From Campylobacterota bacterium (GTDB lineage Bacteria; Campylobacterota; Campylobacteria; Campylobacterales; Sulfurovaceae): 8,890 nucleotides of DNA. This document shows, piece by piece, positions 1-6,028 of this stretch. The translations under genes and the position numbers were made by a program. Below the pieces are notes generated by a model. That model had not been told where the DNA came from. It saw only the letters and a list, made by a program, of their open reading frames with translations, and did no database searches. The stretch is from NCBI GenBank assembly GCA_013153825.1, contig JAADDP010000152.1:1-8890 (forward strand), given 5' to 3'. How positions within the stretch are numbered: the stretch's first letter is position 1; each line of letters begins with the position of its first letter.

Positions 1-244
1 CCCAAAGATTGTTTGTGGAGCAAAAGCCCCACTAAAAAAACTTTCCAATATCTATATCTTAAATGGGGTAGGTGGGAGAGGCTTTCTATTCTCTCCATAT
101 CTTGCAAAACAGCTTACAGAGTATATTTTAAATAGAACTCCAATAGATAGCCGAGTAAATCCAGATAGACTATTTTTTAACTGGTGTAGAAGATATCTGA
201 AGAAGAGTATAAACCTAAGTAATGGTAGATTTTCTACGGTATAA
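1..244 (+). CDS. mnmC: C-terminal end of FAD-dependent oxidoreductase, probably MnmC (partial)
   Basis: Reading from base 2, an open frame of 80 codons runs into the window and stops with TAA at 242-244; its start lies outside. The product contains GVGGRGFLFSPYLAKQL followed by NPDRLFF and a basic end (RRYLKK). This matches the usual end of MnmC-type oxidases: a G-x-G-x-RG turn that closes the FAD site, then a helix, then NP-x-R(F/L) and a short basic tail. MnmC is cytoplasmic and converts the cmnm5 side chain of wobble uridine in some tRNAs to mnm5, removing the carboxymethyl group in its FAD half and methylating in its other half; only the FAD half's end is visible. Another DAO-family enzyme (glycine oxidase type) cannot be excluded, but the NPDR tail favours MnmC. 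The next gene follows about 20 bp later on the same strand, so co-transcription is likely. Confidence 0.62.
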   Translation, partial: PKIVCGAKAPLKKLSNIYILNGVGGRGFLFSPYLAKQLTEYILNRTPIDSRVNPDRLFFNWCRRYLKKSINLSNGRFSTV

Positions 245-250
245 TTGTTA

Positions 251-259
251 AAAAAGGAG
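251..259 (+). promoter_or_regulatory. Shine-Dalgarno of the rpn-like gene, decides its start
   Basis: AAAAAGGAG lies just after the stop codon of the upstream oxidoreductase gene. The next in-frame codon at normal spacing (6 nt after AGGAG) is ATC at 266, not ATG, GTG or TTG. The strength and spacing of this site argue that translation was meant to begin at 266 and not at the TTG 111 bases further on. Confidence 0.6.
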
Positions 260-265
260 TAAATC

Positions 266-1117
266 ATCTGTTTAGTTAAGAGCAAATATATAGACCCATT
301 TACGGATTTTGGATTTAAACATATCTTTGGAACGGAGGAGAATAAATCGGTTCTCATCAGCTTCTTAAATGATTTATTGGATATTGAGTATAAAATAGTG
401 GATATTACCTATAGAAATTTGGAGAAGCTAGGATTAAATATTTTAGATAGAAAGGCGATTTTTGATATCTACTGCACCGATGAGAGGGGAGATAACTTTA
501 TTGTGGAGCTTCAACGCTCCAAGCAGAAATATTTTAGAGATAGAAGTGTCTACTACACAACCTTTCCAATTCAGGAGCAGTCTAAAAAGGGGAGTTGGGA
601 CTACTACCTAAAGCGAGTCTATTTTATAGGGATATTGGAGTTTAAAATGGATGACTCTGAAGAGTATATTCGGAAAATTCAGCTTATAGATACCAAAAGT
701 AAAGAGGTTTTCTATGATAAACTCACCTACTACTATATTGAAATCCCCAAATTTAAAAAGAGTGATAGGGAACTATCTACACATCTTGATTACTGGATTT
801 GGTATCTATCAAATTTAGCTAAAATTGACTATATCCCTCCAAAACTTGAAGAGTATAAGCCAATTAAGGAGGCGTTTGATGTGGCAGAGTTTTTGGCACT
901 TGATAGAGATAAACAGTTTGCCTATCAGCTGGATTTAAAGGCTAGATTGGACTATAAAAATGTGATGGATTATGCCAAAGAGACGGCTAAGGAGGAGGGG
1001 AGAAAAGAGGAGAAGATACAAATAGCTAAAAATCTACTTGATATTTTAGATATTGAAACAATCTCCCTTAAAACTGGTTTGAGCATAGAAGAGATAGGAA
1101 GTCTAAAAGCTCATTAA
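266..1117 (+). CDS. Rpn/PD-(D/E)XK nuclease family putative transposase, non-canonical or lost start
   Basis: The frame encodes 283 residues if read from ATC at 266. The first canonical start is TTG at 377, which would give 246 residues and delete the conserved N-terminus. That N-terminus reads DPFTDFGFKHIFGTEENK, then LISFLNDLL, the typical opening of the PF12784/TIGR01784 family (recombination-promoting nuclease, 'putative transposase or invertase'). The nuclease core follows: Asp67 in IFDIYC and Glu81-x-Gln83 in FIVELQ (numbered from 266), an E-x-Q variant of the PD-(D/E)XK site. The C-terminus has a charged KEEGRKEEK linker and a TGLSIEEIGSL helix pair, also typical. Family members of this kind (E. 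coli RpnA-E) are DNA endonucleases that promote recA-independent recombination. The gene overlaps the opposite-strand sdhB end by 15 bp. Codon use resembles its neighbours, so there is no sign of recent foreign origin. Family assignment is firm; whether it is expressed is doubtful because of the start codon. Confidence 0.8.
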   Translation: MCLVKSKYIDPFTDFGFKHIFGTEENKSVLISFLNDLLDIEYKIVDITYRNLEKLGLNILDRKAIFDIYCTDERGDNFIVELQRSKQKYFRDRSVYYTTFPIQEQSKKGSWDYYLKRVYFIGILEFKMDDSEEYIRKIQLIDTKSKEVFYDKLTYYYIEIPKFKKSDRELSTHLDYWIWYLSNLAKIDYIPPKLEEYKPIKEAFDVAEFLALDRDKQFAYQLDLKARLDYKNVMDYAKETAKEEGRKEEKIQIAKNLLDILDIETISLKTGLSIEEIGSLKAH

Positions 1118-1774
1118 GTTAAAGTTTGGGTCAAAATATCCAAATCTACTAGATTCACTCCTCAACATTAAGATATCACTCTTAATATCTATATTTTGTG
1201 GACAAGCCTCGCTACAAGCTCCACAGAGTGTACAATCCCATACTCCATTCTGCTGAATTGAGTCTATTTTACCCCTCTTATCACCCTCTCTAACATCTAA
1301 AAGATATCTATAGGCTCTAGTAAATGCAAATGGAGCTATAAAATCCACATTTACCTCAAATATTGGACATGCAGAGTAGCATGATGAGCATAGTATACAG
1401 TCACTCTGCTTCTCAAGCTTAACAATATTCCCATCTGATATGGTCTCAATATCCTCTATAGAGTCAATCCATCCTCTCACCCTCTTAAGGTCTCTTCCCA
1501 CATCTCTGGCAACCTTGAGGTCTCTCTGAACTTTATGGTTTCTAAGTGGCTCAACCACATCTCCATCAACAATCTTATGTGAACAGGCTAAAACCTCTCT
1601 ACCATTTACCCGAACTGCACATGTTCCACATACCCCATATCGGCAATTTGCATCGAAGGTTAAACTCTGGTCTATATACGATTTAATATGGTATAGTGCC
1701 TTCAAGAGTGTTGCAGATTTAAATGGAACTTTAAACTCCTGAAACTCATCTCCTCTTTTTATATCTATTCTCAT
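1103..1774 (-). CDS. sdhB: Succinate dehydrogenase/fumarate reductase iron-sulfur subunit
   Basis: The 223-residue product has the two-domain SdhB/FrdB plan. The N-terminal ferredoxin-like domain carries the [2Fe-2S] ligands Cys44, Cys49, Cys52 and Cys64 (CRYGVCGTC). The C-terminal domain has CILCSSCYSACP (Cys126, 129, 132, 136) and CTLCGACSEACP (Cys181, 184, 187, 191). The protein passes electrons between the flavoprotein's FAD and a quinone-reactive subunit. The second C-terminal motif has an extra cysteine, Cys184, where classical [3Fe-4S] enzymes have Val or Ile, a trait known from E-type (SdhE-containing) enzymes. The start ATG overlaps the sdhA stop by 4 bases (ATGA) and has a GGGAGA Shine-Dalgarno inside sdhA, so the two are translationally coupled. 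It is slightly short for the family (about 235-245). No anchor gene follows: a convergent nuclease gene overlaps its end. Whether it works as a succinate dehydrogenase or a fumarate reductase cannot be read from sequence. Confidence 0.93.
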   Translation of the reverse strand: MRIDIKRGDEFQEFKVPFKSATLLKALYHIKSYIDQSLTFDANCRYGVCGTCAVRVNGREVLACSHKIVDGDVVEPLRNHKVQRDLKVARDVGRDLKRVRGWIDSIEDIETISDGNIVKLEKQSDCILCSSCYSACPIFEVNVDFIAPFAFTRAYRYLLDVREGDKRGKIDSIQQNGVWDCTLCGACSEACPQNIDIKSDILMLRSESSRFGYFDPNFNLMSF

Positions 1775-3372
1775 AAACTCTCCCTCTCTACAAATCTATA
1801 TTTTAGCTCATCTCCATATCTATAGATGTGAAATTCACCCAGAAATTTACCACTACTCTCTGGAAAATCGGCTCTGAAGTGAGCACCTCTACTCTCCTCT
1901 CTCGCTATTGCAGACTCTACAACTGCTCTTCCCACATCTAGAAGATTGAGAAACTGTAAAAAATCTGTTAAGTTTCTATTATAACCTCTAGCCCTATCTA
2001 AGATACCATATTTTGATATATCGATACTACTCAACCTCCTCTTTAGAAGTTTTAGACCACTATCATCTCTAATAATTCCTGCATACTTATAGAACTTCTC
2101 TCCTAAGTTGTTCTCCAGCTGGTAGAAGTTCTCCTCAACATCTCTATTAAATATCTCATCTATATAGCCCCTATCTCTATTGAGTTGTTCAGTTGATGGT
2201 GTAGTCACCTCCTTCAACTCATCTACTGCAATCTCTCCAACCTCCATACCAAATGCTACAATCTCTAGTAGCGAGTTTCCACCAAGCCTATTTGCACCGT
2301 GAACCTTAGAGTTACTACACTCTCCAACGGCATAGAGACCATCTAAACCATTTACCCTAAATTTGCTATCTACATCTATACCACCCATAGTGTAGTGTGA
2401 TACTGGTCTGATTGGGATAAGCTCTCTAACTGGGTCTATCCCCTCATGGACTCTACATAGTAGAAGCTCTTGAGGTAGTAGCTCAAGTAGCCTCTTCTCT
2501 CCGAGATGTCTAAGGTCTATAAATACATCTCTATCCGATATAATCTCATTGAATATGGCTCTGGATACTACATCTCTCGGCAGAAGCTCATCAATAAATC
2601 TATCTCCATTTGAGTTTACTAGATAACCCCCTTCACCCCTAGCCCCTTCACTCACCAATATTAGGGAACTCTTCATTGCAGTTGGATGAAACTGGATAAA
2701 CTCCATATTTGATAAAATACCACCAGCTCTTAAAACTGAAGCTACCCCATCACCGGTGGCATTTAACGCATTTGTGGTGTAGTTTCTATAGAGAGAGCCG
2801 AAACCTCCTGTTGCCAATATTGTACTCTTTGCTAAAATCTGCTCAACATCTCCCGTCTCAATATTTAGAAAAGTTGCCCCCTTAACTCTACCATCTTCAA
2901 CTATCAAATTTAGTAGAAATCTATTTTCAAGATGTGGAATATTCTCCTTTAGAGTATTATCAAATAGTGTCTGTATAATCTTTAGCCCTGTGTAGTCTTG
3001 GGAGTAACATGCCCTCTTTGCTGATGCCCCACCTAAGGCTCTCTGTGCAACTCTCCCCTCTGGAGTTCTATTGAATGGAACCCCAAGCCTATCTAGCCAC
3101 TCAACAGCATTTATAGCACCTCTGCACATTCTATCAACCATCTCTGAAGAGGCTAGAGAGTATGATGCCTTAAGGGTATCTCCTATGTGTAAATCTACAC
3201 TATCCTCCTCCACATTTCCAAGAGCTGAGTTTATTCCACCTTGAGCCATGGCACTCTGTGATGAGGTTATAGCATCTTTTGAGACGATTAGAACATCTGC
3301 CCCTTTAGCCTTTGCAATTAGCCCAGCAGTCAATCCTGCACCACCAGAACCAATAACCAGAACATCTAACAT
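1771..3372 (-). CDS. sdhA: Succinate dehydrogenase/fumarate reductase flavoprotein subunit
   Basis: This 533-residue protein binds FAD and interconverts succinate and fumarate. Visible landmarks are the N-terminal dinucleotide fold GSGGAGL (8-14), AQGGINSALG (43-52), FHPTAM (228-233), SEGARGEGGYL (241-251), the PRDVVSRA segment with the catalytic-arginine candidate Arg266, SHYTMGG with His326, HGANRLGGNSLLE with Arg362, and SRGAH near the C-terminus. FIDLRHLGEK (284-293) resembles FrdA closely, and pairing with sdhB argues against L-aspartate oxidase, a similar-sized relative. Two departures stand out: the histidine that binds FAD covalently in classical SdhA/FrdA is Gln39, and the active-site Thr before EG is Ser241. 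There is no Tat or Sec signal, so the enzyme is cytoplasmic. It is shorter than typical SdhA/FrdA (about 580-660). The ATG follows GGAGA at 4 nt spacing. The 225-nt structured region upstream may be its leader. Confidence 0.92.
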   Translation of the reverse strand: MLDVLVIGSGGAGLTAGLIAKAKGADVLIVSKDAITSSQSAMAQGGINSALGNVEEDSVDLHIGDTLKASYSLASSEMVDRMCRGAINAVEWLDRLGVPFNRTPEGRVAQRALGGASAKRACYSQDYTGLKIIQTLFDNTLKENIPHLENRFLLNLIVEDGRVKGATFLNIETGDVEQILAKSTILATGGFGSLYRNYTTNALNATGDGVASVLRAGGILSNMEFIQFHPTAMKSSLILVSEGARGEGGYLVNSNGDRFIDELLPRDVVSRAIFNEIISDRDVFIDLRHLGEKRLLELLPQELLLCRVHEGIDPVRELIPIRPVSHYTMGGIDVDSKFRVNGLDGLYAVGECSNSKVHGANRLGGNSLLEIVAFGMEVGEIAVDELKEVTTPSTEQLNRDRGYIDEIFNRDVEENFYQLENNLGEKFYKYAGIIRDDSGLKLLKRRLSSIDISKYGILDRARGYNRNLTDFLQFLNLLDVGRAVVESAIAREESRGAHFRADFPESSGKFLGEFHIYRYGDELKYRFVERESL

Positions 3373-3433
3373 AAAATCTCCATTTTTTATATGAAAACTA
3401 CAATATAAAAGCTTTAAAGAAGGAGTGCGGGGA

Positions 3434-3512
3434 GGATATTTTAGCTTTTTCTCTTAAAATGGGTATGGGAGGGAGGAGTTAGAGATATATTGTATTACAA
3501 GCTAAAATATCC
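3434..3512. repeat. 14-bp inverted repeat, 51-nt spacer (hairpin B)
   Basis: GGATATTTTAGCTT at 3434-3447 is the exact reverse complement of 3499-3512. Inside it, TCTCTTAA (3450-3457) can pair with TTAGAGA (3479-3485) with one bulge, leaving a purely G-rich (plus) or C-rich (minus) apical loop. A nested second helix suggests a folded RNA more than a chance palindrome. Arm length is well above what AT-richness alone would commonly give. Confidence 0.75.
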
Positions 3513-3514
3513 GA

Positions 3515-3595
3515 ACAGAATATAAATATTAAATAAAATCAAAAGGAGGTTATGAGTCTATCTAGCATATAAACTTAACTACTTTTATATTCTGT
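3515..3595. repeat. 12-bp inverted repeat, 57-nt spacer (hairpin A)
   Basis: ACAGAATATAAA at 3515-3526 is the exact reverse complement of 3584-3595. It abuts hairpin B with only two bases between them. Its outer edge (3595) coincides with the transcription start expected from the minus-strand TATAAT at 3608-3603. Confidence 0.7.
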
Positions 3596-3602
3596 CTGTA
3601 AA

Positions 3603-3608
3603 ATTATA
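3603..3608 (-). promoter_or_regulatory. Minus-strand -10 box upstream of the sdhAB leader
   Basis: TATAAT on the minus strand, preceded by a T-rich stretch with roughly periodic T runs (3609-3645). This is the usual form of sigma-70 promoters in Campylobacterota, which lack a clear -35. The predicted start is about 3597-3595, the first base of hairpin A. It is the best promoter candidate for sdhAB and for the structured RNA. Confidence 0.5.
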
Positions 3609-3641
3609 TCAAATTAAAATAAAATTAGCAATAAATTTAGT

Positions 3642-3661
3642 AATTTTTTTTAAAAAAAATT
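3642..3661. terminator. A/T palindrome after bamA, possible weak terminator
   Basis: A perfect 20-bp palindrome, AA-T8-A8-TT, lies 7 bp beyond the bamA stop codon. It supplies a U-run for a minus-strand transcript but has no GC stem, so it is at most a weak intrinsic terminator. It may equally be part of the T-rich upstream element of the sdhA promoter. Confidence 0.25.
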
Positions 3662-3667
3662 TAATAT

Positions 3668-5920
3668 TTAAAATTTTCTTCCAATTGTGAACTCAAATGA
3701 TGAGGTTGTCTCAAGAACCCCCTTATCTATCGCCTTACCAAATATCAAGTTTACAGGTCCTATAGGGGAGTACCACTCTATAGATGTCCCATAACTTGCT
3801 CTCTTTATCTCATCGAAGCTATCCACACCTATCATCCCATAATCTAAAAAGAATGTTAATCTCATTTTAAGAGTTGTGGAGAGAGGTATACTAGCCTCAA
3901 TACTGTTAACAAGGCTCTTTGTACCACCAATTATCTTTCTTGTTGTCTCTCCATCCTCATTAGTTCCATATATTGAAGGTGCAATTGTGTAGGCTCTATA
4001 CCCTCTAATTGATGAGACACCTCCTAAAAACAGCCTCTCTGGACCAGATATGTGACCATTATCCTGTAGAACATTAGCCTTTAACTTATATCTAAATATG
4101 AGGTCGTAATCGATAATATCCTTAACTCCATAGTAGAGTCCAAGTTTTGTGGAGTATTCGGTAAACTTCTCATCCCCTCCAGCACCTGAATATGCAACTC
4201 TTCCACTAACTATTACACCTCTTCTAGGCACAAAGTAGTCATCTGTAGAGTCATATGTAATTCCTATACTCAATGTACTCTTTGCATAGCTCAAATCCTC
4301 ATCACTAAATACACTGCTTATTAGAGAGTTTGTCGTATCATTTGTATCTATATCATTCTCGCTATAGCTATACCCTATATATCCATGTAGATTTCTACTG
4401 AGCTGTTTACCTATATTCATACCTGTTCCAAAGGTATCGTGTCTATATGTTGGATACTCATACTTATTCTTATAGAGGCTAAATCCAAAGCTATAGTCGC
4501 TATCAAATAGTTTGGGGTTGTTTATTGAGAATGAGTAGTTACTTGATACTCTAGATATATCCATGCTAAGGCTTGAGCTAATTCCAGAGCCAAATATGTT
4601 TCTATCAGATATAGCTGCATTGACCATAAACTTCTGGTATGAGCCATACCCTCCACCAACCTGAACCGTTCCCGTAGATGTCTCTTTCACCTTAACAATT
4701 AGGTCTATCTTCCCATCATCAATCCTTCTAGGTCTAATATCGACACTCTCAAAGTAACCTCTTCTCTTTAGTGCATTTACACTATCTTTTAAATCTCTAA
4801 GACTAAACCTATCTCCAGGGGCTAAATATATATCTCTTCTGATTACACTATCTTTTGTTGAGTAGTTTCCAGATATGATTACATCATTTATATAGACCTC
4901 TCTCCCTGCAGAGACTATATAGTTTATATCTACAACTTTATCCATACCATTTTTATTGAAACGTGGCGATACCTTAGCATATGCATATCCAAGATTTGCA
5001 ACCTTCTCTCTTATATACTCCACATCTCTCTTCATCTTATTTATATCAAATATCTTTCCACTCTTAATTTGGAGATTATCCATAATCTCATCTCTATTGA
5101 GAGAGTCGAAGAGTCCAACAATATCTACACCCTTGACCCTATATTTATCCCCCTCCTCAATATCATATATTATCTCTGCAGTGTAGGAGCTATTATCAAC
5201 TCTCAATAGAGGAGTTCCCACTTTAACATCCAGATACCCTTTGGATAGATAGTACTCTTGAACCTTTTTAGCATCCATCTCCAACTCATCAAGCTTAGCC
5301 ACACCATCATTGAAACCTATCATCCACCCTAGGGTATCTCTCTCTCTATTTGCTAGTTGACTCTCAAGCTCATCAATATCTATACTATCTGCCCCATTGA
5401 ACTCTATCTTCTTGATATATATCTTCTCACCCTTATTGACCTCAAATGTTATGGCCATACTGTCAGGTTTTGGTTCAACCTTGACCTCAACAACGGTATC
5501 ATAGTAGCCCTCCCTCTCTATCCTCTTAATCAGTCTCCTTTTTGCCCTCTCAATCTTCTCCTTATCATATAAATCCCCCTTCTTTAAGCCTAACTCAATG
5601 AATAGAGCCTCCTTCTCCTCATCTGAGCTATACCCCTTTATATCCAATCTTGAGATTGATGACTTCTCTTTAAAATTGAATATGAGCTTTCCCCCATCAT
5701 TGATAGATACAACTATATCGGAGAAGTAGCCCATCTTATAGAGCTTCTTAATGGCTCTATCTATCCTCTTTATATCGAAGCTATCCCCCTCTCTGATACC
5801 TGAAATCTCTGAAGCCATATCTGGGGATAGATGATATAGCCCCCTATACTCAATTGAGCTAATCTGCTCTGCAAAAACTAGAGAGGTCAATGTGATTGAT
5901 AATGATAAAATTCTACCCAT
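3668..5920 (-). CDS. bamA: Outer membrane protein assembly factor BamA
   Basis: This 750-residue Omp85-family protein inserts and folds beta-barrel proteins in the outer membrane. It begins with a Sec signal peptide, cleaved near Ala17 (SLVFA-EQ). Five POTRA repeats follow, roughly 20-86, 88-163, 165-252, 257-338 and 342-413, recognisable by G-Y-F/Y turns such as KKLYKMGYFSDI and ALKRRGYFESV. The C-terminal barrel runs from about 415 to 750. GPERLFLGGVSSIRGY contains the conserved loop-6 (V/I)RG(F/Y) motif with Arg639, and the chain ends in an aromatic residue (FTIGRKF), as the outer-membrane beta-signal requires. The length is normal for the phylum. The start ATG follows AAGGAA by about 12 nt, a rather long spacing. 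It diverges from tyrA, an arrangement I recall from Campylobacter too. The gene is essential in studied Gram-negatives and no lesion is visible. Confidence 0.96.
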   Translation of the reverse strand: MGRILSLSITLTSLVFAEQISSIEYRGLYHLSPDMASEISGIREGDSFDIKRIDRAIKKLYKMGYFSDIVVSINDGGKLIFNFKEKSSISRLDIKGYSSDEEKEALFIELGLKKGDLYDKEKIERAKRRLIKRIEREGYYDTVVEVKVEPKPDSMAITFEVNKGEKIYIKKIEFNGADSIDIDELESQLANRERDTLGWMIGFNDGVAKLDELEMDAKKVQEYYLSKGYLDVKVGTPLLRVDNSSYTAEIIYDIEEGDKYRVKGVDIVGLFDSLNRDEIMDNLQIKSGKIFDINKMKRDVEYIREKVANLGYAYAKVSPRFNKNGMDKVVDINYIVSAGREVYINDVIISGNYSTKDSVIRRDIYLAPGDRFSLRDLKDSVNALKRRGYFESVDIRPRRIDDGKIDLIVKVKETSTGTVQVGGGYGSYQKFMVNAAISDRNIFGSGISSSLSMDISRVSSNYSFSINNPKLFDSDYSFGFSLYKNKYEYPTYRHDTFGTGMNIGKQLSRNLHGYIGYSYSENDIDTNDTTNSLISSVFSDEDLSYAKSTLSIGITYDSTDDYFVPRRGVIVSGRVAYSGAGGDEKFTEYSTKLGLYYGVKDIIDYDLIFRYKLKANVLQDNGHISGPERLFLGGVSSIRGYRAYTIAPSIYGTNEDGETTRKIIGGTKSLVNSIEASIPLSTTLKMRLTFFLDYGMIGVDSFDEIKRASYGTSIEWYSPIGPVNLIFGKAIDKGVLETTSSFEFTIGRKF

Positions 5921-5943
5921 AAGATTAATTGTTCCTTAAACTG

Positions 5944-5949
5944 TATATA
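5944..5949 (-). promoter_or_regulatory. Possible -10 box of bamA
   Basis: TATATA on the minus strand lies 24 bp before the bamA start, downstream of an A/T-rich run. It predicts a leader of about 17 nt that includes AAGGAA. The sequence is low in complexity, so this is tentative; TATTCT at 5963-5958 is an alternative. Confidence 0.3.
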
Positions 5950-5966
5950 TTTTTTTAGAATAACTA

Positions 5967-5989
5967 TTAGTGTATCTTTTTTTCACTAA
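5967..5989. promoter_or_regulatory. Operator-like inverted repeat TTAGTG-N11-CACTAA
   Basis: TTAGTG (5967-5972) and CACTAA (5984-5989) form an exact 6-bp inverted repeat separated by 11 bp. It ends 8 bp before the tyrA -10 box, and a further AGTG (5993-5996) follows. It sits between the divergent bamA and tyrA promoters, where a repressor or activator would act. No known regulator motif is recognised. Confidence 0.3.
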
Positions 5990-5997
5990 AAAAGTGC

Positions 5998-6003
5998 TAT
6001 AAT
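5998..6003 (+). promoter_or_regulatory. Extended -10 promoter of tyrA
   Basis: TGC-TATAAT (box at 5998-6003) is a full extended -10 element, preceded by a T7 run at 5977-5983. Transcription would start near 6010, leaving an 18-19 nt leader with the AGGGAGA Shine-Dalgarno before the ATG at 6029. Confidence 0.65.
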
Positions 6004-6028
6004 CAAAATTTAAATAAGGGAGAAAGCT

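Larger units (their letters stand above)
3373..3597 (-). ncRNA. Structured leader of sdhAB or small RNA with anti-SD-like loops
   Basis: This region has no credible coding sequence. Transcribed on the minus strand from the TATAAT at 3608-3603, an RNA would begin at about 3597-3595 and enter a 12-bp inverted repeat (arms 3595-3584 and 3526-3515). After 2 nt comes a 14-bp inverted repeat (3512-3499 and 3447-3434), then sdhA. The loop of the first holds ACCUCCUUUU (3550-3541), nearly the anti-Shine-Dalgarno end of 16S rRNA. The apical loop of the second holds CUCCUCCCUCCCAUACCC (3478-3461), and a third CU-rich stretch (3435-3420) precedes sdhA. No clear U-tract follows the second hairpin, so a leader reaching the sdhA start is more likely than a free small RNA. 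I recognise no known riboswitch class. Confidence 0.45.

Noticed and set aside
52..357. Open frame of about 100 codons on the minus strand
   Set aside because: It lies antisense to the clear end of the MnmC-like gene and the conserved N-terminus of the nuclease gene, and the product resembles no protein family.
1771..3372. L-aspartate oxidase (NadB) instead of SdhA
   Set aside because: The length fits NadB, but coupling to an iron-sulfur subunit gene, the FrdA-like DLRHLGEK region and the SRGAH C-terminus favour SdhA/FrdA.
3429..3477. G-quadruplex on the plus strand (GGGG ... GGGTATGGGAGGGAGG)
   Set aside because: Three GGG runs are close together but the fourth is 28 bases away, so only a two-tetrad or long-loop form is possible. 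The hairpin explanation is stronger.
3552..3572. Tiny plus-strand frame (MSLSSI) after a perfect AAGGAGG
   Set aside because: The Shine-Dalgarno is only 2 nt from the ATG, too close to work, and six codons are not convincing. The purine tract is better explained as the complement of a CU-rich RNA loop.
4956..5572. Plus-strand open frames inside bamA
   Set aside because: They are antisense to the POTRA region and have no recognisable product or promoter.
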